A stretch of 64,000 bases of DNA from an uncultured Bacteroidales bacterium (GCA_902776455.1 CACYQI010000002.1:62001-126000); one strand, 5' to 3'. Positions 35,539 through 44,512 are shown, counted from the first letter of the stretch. The notes: generated by a model from the letters alone, not told the origin. Program-made: numbers and translations.

Positions 35539-35915
35539 TCGGGTCCTTCTCCATGTGCTCCATGTGCTCCGTAGAAGTAAAAACTCTAAGGAGTCAAGGA
35601 GTAAAAGGAAGGAATCGGGGCCTTCTCCATGTGCTCCGTAGAGATAAAAACTCTACGGAGCCAAGGAGTAAAAGGAGGGAATCGGGGGCCTTCTCCATGT
35701 GCTCCGTAGAAGTAAAAACTCTAAGGAGTCAAGGAGTAAAAGGAGGGAATCGGGGGCCTTCTCCATGTGCTCCATGTGCTCCGTAGAAGTAAAACTCTAA
35801 GGAGTCAAGGAGTAAAAGGAGGGAATCGGGGCCTTCTCCATGTGCTCCGTAGAAGTAAAAACTCTAAGGAGTCAAGGAGTAAAAGGAGGGAATCGGGGCC
35901 AAAGGGAAAGTCAAG
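35503..35915. repeat. 67/76-bp tandem array related to the 66-bp family
   Basis: The word AAAAACTCT recurs at about 35503, 35579, 35646, 35714, 35790 and 35857, giving steps of 67-68 or 76 bp. The longer step contains an extra CATGTGCTC nonamer. Shared words with the 66-bp array are CTCCGTAGA, GGAGCCAAGGAG and CTCCATGTGCTCC. Confidence 0.85.
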
Positions 35916-35917
35916 GA

Positions 35918-36090
35918 CTTCTCCCTCCCTTTGGGAGGGCTGGGGAGAGTCTGTCCCCCTCTCCCACGGGAGAGGGATGGGGAGAGGCTTTTTCCCTCCT
36001 TTTGGGAGGGCTGGGGAGGGTCTGTCCCCCTCTCCCACGGGAGAGGGATGGGGAGAGGCTGTCTCCCTCCCTTTAAGGGAGGGATTGGGA
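35918..36090. repeat. Cluster of about five palindromic CTCCC...GGGAG elements
   Basis: Copies of CTCCCT(T)TGGGAGGGCTGGGGA alternate with CTCTCCCACGGGAGAGG. These are intergenic members of the same element that is found in frame in yfhO, proA, argG, ricT and the histidine kinase. Confidence 0.85.
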
Positions 36091-36209
36091 ATGTCTGCTG
36101 CTGGCAGGAAGATGGTGAATAACGTGGGGATGCTGGCTTCGGAGCCTCGTTTTTTGTCTTTCATCTTTCAATTTTCATCTTTCATCTTTCTACTTTAAAT
36201 AAAAAGTTG

Positions 36210-36217
36210 TACCTTTG
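36210..36217 (+). promoter_or_regulatory. -7 box of the cupin regulator gene
   Basis: TACCTTTG lies 32 bp before ATG 36249. Confidence 0.6.
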
Positions 36218-36248
36218 CACCCGGATAACAAATCAATCTGAAACATAC

Positions 36249-36800
36249 ATGGACGACATCAAACAGATTTCGCAGCGGCTGAAAGGTCTTCGCGAGATAT
36301 TCGACATACCGTTGGAGAAGATGGCGGAGGTGTGCGAAACGACTGTGGAGCACTACCAGCGCATCGAGAACGGGGAGTGCGACCCCGGCGTTTACCTGCT
36401 CTCGCGCATCTCCAAGCAGTACGGCATCGCCCTCGATGTGCTGCTCTACGGCGAAGAGCCGCGCATGAACGGCTACTTCGTCACGCGCCGAGGCAACGGA
36501 CTCGAAGTAGATCGCCACAACGACTATAAGTACAAGTCGCTCGCCAGCGGTTTCAAGGGAAGAGTGATGGAACCGTTCTTCACCGAGATTGAACCTCTGC
36601 CGGACGGCAAGAACCATGCCAAGAACGTCCACGACGGGCAGGAGTTCATCATCGTCTTCGACGGCGTGCTCGAAGTCACCATCGAGGACAAAGTCATCGT
36701 GCTGAGGTTGGGCGACAGCATCTACTTCGACACCACCCGCCCCCATTGCATGCGAGCCTTGGAGAACAAACCTGTGAAGTTCCTGACAGTAATAATTTAA
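36249..36800 (+). CDS. XRE-family regulator with cupin domain
   Basis: 183 residues. An N-terminal helix-turn-helix (about 5-60; EKMAEVCETTVEHYQRIENG) is joined to a C-terminal cupin (about 105-180; HDGQEFIIVFDGVLEVTIED and LGDSIYFDTTRPHCMRAL). Such proteins sense small ligands and often sit next to the enzyme gene they control; here the next gene is an AMP-forming acyl-CoA synthetase. I take ATG 36249 rather than an earlier in-frame start, which would lie within the -7 box region. Confidence 0.88.
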   Translation: MDDIKQISQRLKGLREIFDIPLEKMAEVCETTVEHYQRIENGECDPGVYLLSRISKQYGIALDVLLYGEEPRMNGYFVTRRGNGLEVDRHNDYKYKSLASGFKGRVMEPFFTEIEPLPDGKNHAKNVHDGQEFIIVFDGVLEVTIEDKVIVLRLGDSIYFDTTRPHCMRALENKPVKFLTVII

Positions 36801-36986
36801 AATAAGTGAAAAGTGAAGAGTGAAAAGTGAAAAATAAAAATTACCATCTGGTCTCTATGCTCATGGATTTTATTTGGTCTAACGCATCATTCGAAGCACT
36901 ACTCTTCCAAAAGATGTGTTCTAATAATTTCTAAAGTTACTTTGATTTTTCACTTTTCACTGTTCACTTTTCACTGTTCAGAAAAA

Positions 36987-38669
36987 ATGGATACCAATCC
37001 CATATTGAGTCGCTTCCTGAGGCAGACATCGTTTGTCTCGGAGGAAGATTATCGGGAGAACCTTGAGTTCCTCATCCCGAACAACTTCAACTTTGCCTAC
37101 GACGTGGTGGATGCCTGGGCAGAAGTGGCACCCGACAAGATTGCGCTACTCTGGACGAATGACGAGGGCGCTGAGCGCAGGCTCTCCTTTGCCGACCTCA
37201 AGCGCGAGAGCGACCAGGCTGCTTCGTACTTGCAGACCCTGGGCATCGGACGTGGCGACATGGTGATGCTCATCGAGAAGCGTCGCCTCGAGTGGTGGCT
37301 GACCATGCTTGCCCTCCACAAGCTCGGAGCCGTTCCCATCCCCGCTACGCACATGCTCACCAGCCACGACATCGTCTATCGCAACAATGCCGCTTCCGTC
37401 AAAGCCATCATCTGCGTGGGCGAACCCTACGTCCTCGGCGAGGTGAAGAAGGCATTGCCCGACAGTCCGACGGTTGACCTGCTCGTCTCCATCGGTCCCA
37501 ACGTGCCCGAAGGCTTCCACGACTGGCATAAGGAGATAGCCCAGGCACCCGCCTTCAGCCGTCCGCGCTTCGTGAATGCCAACGGCGACACCATGATTCT
37601 CTACTTCACCTCGGGCACCAGTGGCGAGCCGAAGATGGTGGCGCACGACTTCCTCTATGCCCTCGGACACCTTACGACAGGCGTCTTCTGGCACAACCTT
37701 ACGCCCGACAGCATCCACCTCACCGTAGCCGATACGGGATGGGGCAAAGCCGTATGGGGCAAGTTCTACGGGCAGTGGTTCGCCGGGGCCTGCGTCTTCG
37801 TCTTCGACCACGAGAAGTTCACCGCTGAGAAGATACTCCGACAGATGGAGAAGTACCGCATCACCAGCTTCTGCGCTCCGCCTACCGTCTATCGGTTCCT
37901 CGTTCACGAGGACTTCAGCCGCTACGACCTCTCTGCCCTCCGCTATTGCACCACGGCAGGCGAGGCTCTCAATGCGGCCGTCTATGAGCGTTTCTACGAG
38001 CTGACAGGCCTTCGCCTCATGGAAGGATTCGGTCAGACAGAGACCACGCTGACGCTCGGCACGTTCCCCTGGATGCAGCCCAAGCCCGGCAGCATGGGCA
38101 AACCCAACGCACAGTACGAGATAGCTTTGCTCAGACCCGACCTCACCCCCTGCGAAGACGGCGAGAAGGGCGAGATAGCTGTCCGCCTGAACGAAGGGCA
38201 TAAGGCCATCGGCCTCTTCAAGGAGTACTATCGCGACAGCAACACCACCTTCGAAGCCTGTCACGACGGCTACTACTTCACAGGCGACATGGCATGGCGC
38301 GACAAGGACGGCTACTACTGGTTCGAAGGGCGTGCCGACGATGTCATCAAAAGCTCGGGCTACCGCATCGGCCCCTTCGAAGTGGAGAGTGCCCTGATGA
38401 AGCACCCAGCCGTAGTGGAATGCGCCATCACCGGCGTGCCCGACGAGACACGTGGCATGGTGGTGAAAGCCACGGTGGTCCTCGGCAAGGACTGGAAGGA
38501 CAAAGCGGGCGATGCCCTTGTCCAGGAACTTCAGGCACACGTCAAGCACGAGACAGCTCCCTATAAATATCCGCGCATCATCGAGTTCGTCGATGAGCTG
38601 CCAAAGACCATCAGCGGCAAGATACGACGAGTGGAGATAAGGGAGAGAGACAAGAAAATTGAAAGTTGA
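36987..38669 (+). CDS. AMP-forming acyl-CoA synthetase (acetyl/medium-chain type)
   Basis: 560 residues. It activates a carboxylic acid to its CoA thioester through an acyl-AMP; the acid is not identifiable. Motifs are the P-loop-like YFTSGTSGEPKMVAHD, GFGQTETTL, the hinge region GRADDVIKSSGYRIGPFEVE and the C-terminal catalytic lysine in PKTISGKIRRVE. I use ATG 36987; the open frame extends upstream to 36942, but those residues (FSLFTFHC) are only the ttttcacttttcac microrepeat. The last codons and stop (KIES) run into a 14-bp AATTGAAAGTTGAG tandem repeat. Paired with the preceding cupin regulator. Confidence 0.9.
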   Translation: MDTNPILSRFLRQTSFVSEEDYRENLEFLIPNNFNFAYDVVDAWAEVAPDKIALLWTNDEGAERRLSFADLKRESDQAASYLQTLGIGRGDMVMLIEKRRLEWWLTMLALHKLGAVPIPATHMLTSHDIVYRNNAASVKAIICVGEPYVLGEVKKALPDSPTVDLLVSIGPNVPEGFHDWHKEIAQAPAFSRPRFVNANGDTMILYFTSGTSGEPKMVAHDFLYALGHLTTGVFWHNLTPDSIHLTVADTGWGKAVWGKFYGQWFAGACVFVFDHEKFTAEKILRQMEKYRITSFCAPPTVYRFLVHEDFSRYDLSALRYCTTAGEALNAAVYERFYELTGLRLMEGFGQTETTLTLGTFPWMQPKPGSMGKPNAQYEIALLRPDLTPCEDGEKGEIAVRLNEGHKAIGLFKEYYRDSNTTFEACHDGYYFTGDMAWRDKDGYYWFEGRADDVIKSSGYRIGPFEVESALMKHPAVVECAITGVPDETRGMVVKATVVLGKDWKDKAGDALVQELQAHVKHETAPYKYPRIIEFVDELPKTISGKIRRVEIRERDKKIES

Positions 38670-38745
38670 GAATTGAAAGTTGAGAATTGAAAGTTGAGAA
38701 TTGAAAGTTGAGAATTGAAAGTTGAGAATTGAAAGTTGAAAGTTG
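38659..38745. repeat. 14-bp tandem repeat after the acyl-CoA synthetase
   Basis: AATTGAAAGTTGAG repeats about six times. The stop codon of the synthetase lies inside the first unit. It is followed by CGTCATAACGTCATAACG words (38754-38788). Confidence 0.88.
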
Positions 38746-38800
38746 TCGTTATTTCGTCATAACGTCATAACGTTATTCCGTCATAACTAAAAAGGTTAAT

Positions 38801-39811
38801 ATGAAGAGTTTCCTTAATGTTCAGGACTTGGGCGACCTCAAGGAGGCCCTCAGGGAAGCGGCTGAGATAAAGGCCGACCGCTATAAGTACGACACGCTGG
38901 GCAAGAACAAGACTTTGCTCATGGTGTTCTTCAACAACAGCCTGCGCACGCGGCTCTCGACGCAGAAGGCAGCCATGAACCTCGGCATGAACGTCATCGT
39001 GCTCGACGTCAATGCGGGTGCTTGGAAGCTGGAGACGGAGCGTGGCGTCATCATGGACGGCGACAAGAGCGAGCATCTGCTCGAAGCCATCCCCGTGATG
39101 GGCAGCTACTGCGACGTCATCGGCATCCGTTCCTTTGCCGGCCTCGCCGACCGCGACTACGACTATGCTGAGACCGTCTATCACCAGTTCGAGAAGTACA
39201 GCGGCAAGCCCGTGTTTGCAATGGAAACGGCTACGGTGCATCCCCTGCAAGCCTTTGCCGACCTGATAACCATTTCGGAATACTCTGAATGCTCTGAATA
39301 CTCTGAAAACTCAGATTCTTCAGATAAGAGGAAGCGCCCGAAGGTTGTTCTCACCTGGGCACCGCATCCCAGAAGCCTGCCGCAAGCTGTTCCCAACAGC
39401 TTTGCACAATGGATGCTGGCTGCCGACGTTGATTTCGTTATCACGCATCCCGAAGGCTATGAGCTTGACCCGGCCTTCACGAAAGGCGCTACCATCGAGT
39501 ACGACCAGCGCAAAGCCTTCGAAGATGCCGACTTCATCTACGCCAAGAACTGGAGTTGCCCGGGCGTGACACGTCCCGAGGACTATGGCAAGATACTCCA
39601 TGACTACCACCAGATGATGCACTGGACCGTCGATGCCGAGCACATGAGCTGGACGAACAATGCCCACTTCATGCACTGTCTGCCCGTGCGCCGCGGCATG
39701 ATTGTCACCGACGATGTCATCGAGGCTCCCACCTCTCTCGTTATTCCCGAGGCTGCCAATCGCGAAATCTCTGCTACGGTCGTCCTTAAGCGTATTTTGC
39801 AGAGTATGTAG
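38801..39811 (+). CDS. argF': N-succinylornithine-type carbamoyltransferase
   Basis: 336 residues. It carbamoylates an N-acylated ornithine, the Bacteroidetes variant of the ArgF step. The carbamoyl-phosphate motif is SLRTRLSTQKAAMNLG (about 47-62); the HCLPVRRG motif lies near the C-terminus and ETATVHPLQAFADL in the middle. From memory the B. fragilis enzyme aligns throughout and has Pro90, the residue reported to set succinyl rather than acetyl specificity; here codon 90 (39068-39070, AGC) encodes Ser. Residues of about 160-176 (ECSEYSENSDSSDKRK) are an insertion made of an ACTCTGAAT nonamer repeat, absent from the remembered homologue. Transcribed alone. Confidence 0.92.
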   Translation: MKSFLNVQDLGDLKEALREAAEIKADRYKYDTLGKNKTLLMVFFNNSLRTRLSTQKAAMNLGMNVIVLDVNAGAWKLETERGVIMDGDKSEHLLEAIPVMGSYCDVIGIRSFAGLADRDYDYAETVYHQFEKYSGKPVFAMETATVHPLQAFADLITISEYSECSEYSENSDSSDKRKRPKVVLTWAPHPRSLPQAVPNSFAQWMLAADVDFVITHPEGYELDPAFTKGATIEYDQRKAFEDADFIYAKNWSCPGVTRPEDYGKILHDYHQMMHWTVDAEHMSWTNNAHFMHCLPVRRGMIVTDDVIEAPTSLVIPEAANREISATVVLKRILQSM

Positions 39812-39829
39812 AAAAAAAGCACGAAAAGT

Positions 39830-39860
39830 TTTGTATGTTTAGATAATAATCGTAACTTTG
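39830..39860 (+). promoter_or_regulatory. Bacteroidales promoter, -33 and -7 boxes
   Basis: TTTG at 39830-39833 and TAACTTTG at 39853-39860 are 19 bp apart, matching TTTG-N19-21-TAnnTTTG. It drives the 39896 gene. Confidence 0.75.
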
Positions 39861-39895
39861 CTGCACATTTATATATTTTTATAACATATTGCAAT

Positions 39896-40315
39896 ATGAA
39901 GAAAATGGTTTTATCGCTGCTTATCCTTTTCGCAGCAACAGCAATGCAGGCAGCAACAGCCCTGTTTGTTCACCAGAAAGATGGAGGCGTCGTAGAGTAT
40001 GCTTTCAGCGAGAAGCCCGTAGTAACCTACGAAGACGGCTATGTCGTTATCTCTGCATTCGAGGCAAGGGTCATGTACCCGCTCTCCAACATGCAGAAGT
40101 TTACCTTCGGCGAAGTTGACGACCAGGTGACACGCATCGTGGCTCCCACTAATGTAGCTCCCCAGCCCACGTTCATCTACAACGTGAACGGCATGCTCGT
40201 GCGTACCCTTCAGCCCAGTGAGGACGGCACGACCTCGGCTTCCATCGAAGGCCTGCCTGCTGGTACGTATATCATCAAGAATGGTAAAACAAGCTATAAA
40301 GTAGCCAAGAAGTGA
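39896..40315 (+). CDS. Small secreted protein with C-terminal sorting-like tail
   Basis: 139 residues. A signal peptide ends near AMQAAT (about residue 19-20). The C-terminal half (TFIYNVNGMLVRTLQ ... LPAGTYIIKNGKTSYKVAKK) resembles the C-terminal beta domain found at the end of many secreted Bacteroidales proteins. Little is left besides that tail, so the protein may be a minimal exported domain; function unknown. Its stop overlaps the nitroreductase GTG start by four bases. Confidence 0.7.
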   Translation: MKKMVLSLLILFAATAMQAATALFVHQKDGGVVEYAFSEKPVVTYEDGYVVISAFEARVMYPLSNMQKFTFGEVDDQVTRIVAPTNVAPQPTFIYNVNGMLVRTLQPSEDGTTSASIEGLPAGTYIIKNGKTSYKVAKK

Positions 40316-40824
40316 GCAAAACGCTTCTCGATACGATAAATGCACGCTACAGTTGCCGTGCATATCTCGACAAACCGATAGAGGAGGAGAAAGTGGCATA
40401 CATCAAGGAATGTATGCGGCTTGCTCCTTCTGCCGTAAACAGACAGCCTTGGAAGTTCCGCATCGTTCGCAGCCAAGAGGGTAGGGAAAAGCTTCAGTCG
40501 TGTTATGCACGTCCTTGGTTCAACGAAGCGCCGCTCTACATCCTTGCTTCCGTGCTGCACGAAGAGGAATGGGTGCGTGCCGACGGCAAGCCGCATGGCA
40601 ACATCGATGTCGCCATCGCTGTGGAGCATCTCTGTCTGGCTGCCACCGAGCAGGGACTTGGTTCGTGCTGGGTATGCAACTTCGACGCCCACCGTTGCCA
40701 CGAGCTGTTCCAGATGCCCGAGGCCGAGGAACCCGTCGTCATCATTCCCATAGGCTATCCCTCTGCTACAGAGACACCTCAAAGGAAGCGCAAGCCACTC
40801 GAGGAAATCTTCTTTGAGGAATAG
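40312..40824 (+). CDS. Nitroreductase-family flavoprotein
   Basis: 170 residues, the short nitroreductase type. It binds FMN and reduces small electrophiles with NAD(P)H; the natural substrate is unknown. Family signs are the N-terminal RYSCRAYLDKPIEEE, the FMN contact PSAVNRQPWKFRIV, and EQGLGSCWVCNFD. The GTG start at 40312 overlaps the previous stop (GTGA), indicating translational coupling. Confidence 0.9.
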   Translation: MSKTLLDTINARYSCRAYLDKPIEEEKVAYIKECMRLAPSAVNRQPWKFRIVRSQEGREKLQSCYARPWFNEAPLYILASVLHEEEWVRADGKPHGNIDVAIAVEHLCLAATEQGLGSCWVCNFDAHRCHELFQMPEAEEPVVIIPIGYPSATETPQRKRKPLEEIFFEE

Positions 40825-40922
40825 AAAGACGCAATGCTCTCTACGATGCAAACCAATTAGAGATATAACAAAAGAACAAACAAAATAATTAATTTATTAA
40901 CTAATTTATTAACAAAAACAAA

Positions 40923-43900
40923 ATGAAAAAACAATTACTTTCTCTGTTTGCAGCCTTTGCAATGGCAGCAACAGTATCCGCCCAGGTGACGTTCACCTGT
41001 ACGGCAGGTAAGAATTTTGGTCAGGGCGAAGGCATTGACAAACTCTTCGATGGCAATACCGGCACCAAGTATTGCAACAATGCCGGCAGCGACTGCTATG
41101 CACTCGTCACGGCCTCCGAGCCTGTCTATGTATGGGGCTACGACATGACTACAGCCAACGACAACGAGGCCTATGGCCGTCTCGTAACGAAATGGACACT
41201 CTACGGTACCAACGACGCAACAGTCGCTGCCAACCCCGACGCTTCCGGGTGGGTAACTCTTTCCAATTTAGGCAAAAACGATTTAGTGCAGAAAAAGAAC
41301 TTCTACAAGCAGCGCTTCTTCTGCGACAAGGGTGCATCAGGAACTGCCTATAAGTACTTCAAGCTCACACTCGACGATGGCGGCTTCATCCAGATGTCAG
41401 AGTTCTCTTTCTGCTATTCGACAAAAGCCATTATAGAATACAACTGGCTCGAATCTTCCAACGAAAACTCAAAGAAGGCTGTTGACGGCAAGCTCAATGA
41501 GAAGTGGGAAGGCAGCAACCTTGCCGGCAACTGGATGACTATCGAGACTGCCGATCAGCAGGCACATTCTGTCAAGAAATATTCTTTCACCACACACGAT
41601 GATGGTAGTTGGAACAACCGCGCTCCGAAGGAATGGCGTCTCGAAGGCTCCAACGACAACACCAACTGGATAATCATCGACGAGGTGACAGGCGGTGACC
41701 CTATTGCCAATGAGAACTACAAGACTTTCGAGTTCACCCCCTCCAACCTCTCTGGCGAGTTCCGCTATGTCAGGCTGACCTTGATTTCCATGAAGGGCAC
41801 AGGCTGGACGCAGATTGGCGAATTCCATGTGGTCGCTGATGAGAGTACCATCGCAGATTATTACACAGACCTTGTCAACAAGGCATTGAGCAATCCCTTT
41901 GATCCGGGTACAATGAGTGCAAACGACATCTGGTGGCTTGAGTACAAGGCTATTTATACGAACCTCAATGGAACTTTGCAGGAAGCCATTAACTCCGGCA
42001 ACTACTCGACTCTTCAGTCAAATCTGGATAAGATGGAAGTCCTCGTGCCTCTGATGACTCAGATTAAGAATGGTGCGGATGTTGCATTAATTGATGGCAC
42101 ACTATGTTGGGGCGACGGCCACTATTCTCAGTTGCTTGACCGCAACGAGTCCACCAAGTGGGGCGGCAACTACAGTGGCAACGTGGGCAGTCCTGAACAC
42201 GTTCAGTACGTCATCTTCCGTCTGAAAGAATCGCTGAAGCCCTACTTCTACAAGCTCATCACTGGCAACGATACAAAAACCAACCAAGGCCGTAACTGGA
42301 AGACTTGGACGGTCTATGGCGCCAACTTCTCTTCCGCAATTGATGCAACTCCCAACAATGCTGGTTGGGTGGAACTTGACAAGCGTGAAGACATCAGTGA
42401 GCAATATCTGCCCATGGAGAACTTCTATCCTGCAATGTTCGACTTCAACCAGGGCGTTTCAGAGCCTTATTACTATTTTATGGTGAAGGTCTTCGAAGCT
42501 CACAGTGGCACTCAGATTCAGATGTCCGAGATGTATCTCTGCACAGAGGAGGAGTTTGAAGCAATGCGTAAGCCGCTGGTAGATTACTTCGATGACTTCG
42601 ATACGACAAGAGCCATTGAAGCTGACATGGCAGACGAGCTGGAATCCTTTAATACTAAGTTTGCTCAATTGAAGACTACTGCCGATGCCGTACAGCTGAC
42701 TTTGCTTTACAACGAATGCGTTGCTCTGCGCACAGCGCTCGAAGCTTCCATGACTTACATTGAACTTATCGCTCAAGCTAATGTTGTTGACGGCTATGTC
42801 CAGATTGACAGTGCCAGCGACTTGGTGCTCTTTGCCAAGTGCGTCAATGGCGGCAAGGAAGGAATGAATGCCGCTCTTGTTTCTGACATCCAACTGACTG
42901 CTACAGAGATGCCCGCTCCCATCGGAAACCTCAGCAACCCCTTCAAAGGAGTCTTCAAAGGTCAAGGCCATGCCATCAAGGGCTTCACTTTCAGCAATAC
43001 CGAAGAGAACAATGTCGGTCTGTTCGGCATGACCAACGCCGCCACCATTCAGGACGTTGTGCTCAAGGGAGCTAATGTCAATGGTGATGCCAACGCAGGC
43101 GGTCTTGTAGGCAACGCACAGAATTATTCACTCATCAAGAATTGTGCTGTAATAGATTCATACGTTGAAGGTCGCGACCATGTGGCAAGCATCGTTGCTC
43201 ATGCTCAAGACTCCACTATTATCAAGAACAACTTCTCCAACTCTGAAGTAGTGTCTCGCCAGTATCAGGCAGGCGGTATGGTCGGTACCATTTTCCTTGC
43301 TGTTGTCGAGAGGAACCTCTTCACCGGTAAGGTTACTTGCAATAATAATGGTATGGCCAGCGGCCTTGTTTCACGTATTGACGGAGTAGTAACTCCAGCT
43401 CCTATTGTCCGCAACAACCTGGTGGCTGCTACCGAAGTCAACGGTGGCGACACTTACACGCTCATCAAAGCTGACTGGGACGATCGTCCTGTTACCTTTG
43501 CCGACAACTACATCTGGGATGGCACAAGCTATAGCACAGGCGATAAGATGGTGAACAAAAAGAACGACAGAAATGGTATGCAGGTATCTCTGAGCGTAGC
43601 AACAGCTATGGAGTTCTATACAGATTCAGTTGCATGGGATATGACAAACGATTGGAAGTTTGTGGCAAGATATGTATTCCCCGTGCTGGCTTACATGGAT
43701 GCTGTGGTTCCTGTCGAGGACATTGCTGTCACCAGTGCAGGCTATGCAACTTACTTTACAAAGGCCGAACTTGACTTCGGCGAGGTAGATGGTGTTGAAG
43801 CATTTGTTCCTCAGGTAGTGGGTAATAATTGGATTCATCTGGAGCCTATCACCTATGTTCCTGCCAATATCGGTATTGTTGTAAAGGCTGCAGCTGGCAC

Positions 43901-44246
43901 ATACAACATTCCTTATTCTAAGATTACTGCCAAGGATGTTCCCAGCGACCTCATGGCTGCTCCTGCCGGCTTCACCGCTAATGGAAACCAGTACGTCCTT
44001 GCCAAGGACAATGACGTTGTTGCTTTCTACAAAGCCGAAGGCGTTATCCCAGAAGGCAAGGGCTACATCGAGATTGCTGGTGGCTCGCCCGTGAAGGCTC
44101 TCTTCTTCGAGGACGACGCAACTGGCATTAGCAACCTTAACGCTAACCTTAACGTTGACGGTGCTATCTACAATGTAGCTGGTCAGCGCATGAGCAAGAT
44201 GCAGAAGGGCATCAACATCGTTGGCGGCAAGAAGGTGCTTAAGTAA
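40923..44246 (+). CDS. Large secreted protein with discoidin-like and GLUG domains
   Basis: 1107 residues. A signal peptide ends near TVSAQ (residue 21). At least three F5/8-type (discoidin) carbohydrate-binding-like domains are visible: about 25-165, 175-305 (KEWRLEGSNDNTNWIIIDEV) and 375-540 (a WKTWTVYGANF block). A helical segment follows, then a GLUG-containing region (about 620-800; GVFKGQGHAIKGFTFSN, AGGLVGNAQNYS). The end, IYNVAGQRMSKMQKGINIVGG..VLK, is a Bacteroidales C-terminal tail like that of the 2368-aa protein. Probable surface glycan-binding protein. A 50-aa peptide gene follows 83 bp downstream. Confidence 0.82.
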   Translation: MKKQLLSLFAAFAMAATVSAQVTFTCTAGKNFGQGEGIDKLFDGNTGTKYCNNAGSDCYALVTASEPVYVWGYDMTTANDNEAYGRLVTKWTLYGTNDATVAANPDASGWVTLSNLGKNDLVQKKNFYKQRFFCDKGASGTAYKYFKLTLDDGGFIQMSEFSFCYSTKAIIEYNWLESSNENSKKAVDGKLNEKWEGSNLAGNWMTIETADQQAHSVKKYSFTTHDDGSWNNRAPKEWRLEGSNDNTNWIIIDEVTGGDPIANENYKTFEFTPSNLSGEFRYVRLTLISMKGTGWTQIGEFHVVADESTIADYYTDLVNKALSNPFDPGTMSANDIWWLEYKAIYTNLNGTLQEAINSGNYSTLQSNLDKMEVLVPLMTQIKNGADVALIDGTLCWGDGHYSQLLDRNESTKWGGNYSGNVGSPEHVQYVIFRLKESLKPYFYKLITGNDTKTNQGRNWKTWTVYGANFSSAIDATPNNAGWVELDKREDISEQYLPMENFYPAMFDFNQGVSEPYYYFMVKVFEAHSGTQIQMSEMYLCTEEEFEAMRKPLVDYFDDFDTTRAIEADMADELESFNTKFAQLKTTADAVQLTLLYNECVALRTALEASMTYIELIAQANVVDGYVQIDSASDLVLFAKCVNGGKEGMNAALVSDIQLTATEMPAPIGNLSNPFKGVFKGQGHAIKGFTFSNTEENNVGLFGMTNAATIQDVVLKGANVNGDANAGGLVGNAQNYSLIKNCAVIDSYVEGRDHVASIVAHAQDSTIIKNNFSNSEVVSRQYQAGGMVGTIFLAVVERNLFTGKVTCNNNGMASGLVSRIDGVVTPAPIVRNNLVAATEVNGGDTYTLIKADWDDRPVTFADNYIWDGTSYSTGDKMVNKKNDRNGMQVSLSVATAMEFYTDSVAWDMTNDWKFVARYVFPVLAYMDAVVPVEDIAVTSAGYATYFTKAELDFGEVDGVEAFVPQVVGNNWIHLEPITYVPANIGIVVKAAAGTYNIPYSKITAKDVPSDLMAAPAGFTANGNQYVLAKDNDVVAFYKAEGVIPEGKGYIEIAGGSPVKALFFEDDATGISNLNANLNVDGAIYNVAGQRMSKMQKGINIVGGKKVLK

Positions 44247-44329
44247 CCAATCCATTCCCTCCTCGTCTCACAGCGAGGAGGGGCTTTATACATTATTAAT
44301 ATATTAAATACATTAATTATATATAAGCT

Positions 44330-44482
44330 ATGAAAAAGTATTATGCACCTGCCATGCAGGTAGAAGAGGCACAGGCAGCTCAGATGCTGGCAGAGAGCCT
44401 CAAGCTCAGCAACACAACGGTTGACGGTTCCCAGGCTCTGACAAAGGAGGACGACGATTGGGACATCTGGAGCGAGGAGTAA
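44330..44482 (+). CDS. Small peptide (50 aa) following the secreted discoidin protein
   Basis: 50 residues: MKKYYAPAMQVEEAQAAQML at the start, SLKLSNTTVDGSQALTKED in the middle and DDDWDIWSEE at the end. It lies between the secreted protein and a terminator, so it is probably the last gene of that transcript. Start pattern and acidic Trp-containing end parallel the 69-aa peptide at 21751, which sits in the same relative position behind another large surface protein. I recall similar short ORFs in Prevotella genomes; no function is known. A precursor peptide or a surface-protein partner are both possible. Confidence 0.65.
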   Translation: MKKYYAPAMQVEEAQAAQMLAESLKLSNTTVDGSQALTKEDDDWDIWSEE

Positions 44483-44512
44483 GCTCCTGCTTTAGTTGAC
44501 ACCGAAAAAGAG

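Noticed and set aside
35767-36198. 143-aa frame in the second array
   Set aside because: Entirely made of repeat units and palindromic elements.
36942-36986. N-terminal extension of the acyl-CoA synthetase
   Set aside because: The extra residues are encoded only by the ttttcacttttcac microrepeat; ATG 36987 has the conserved start of the family.
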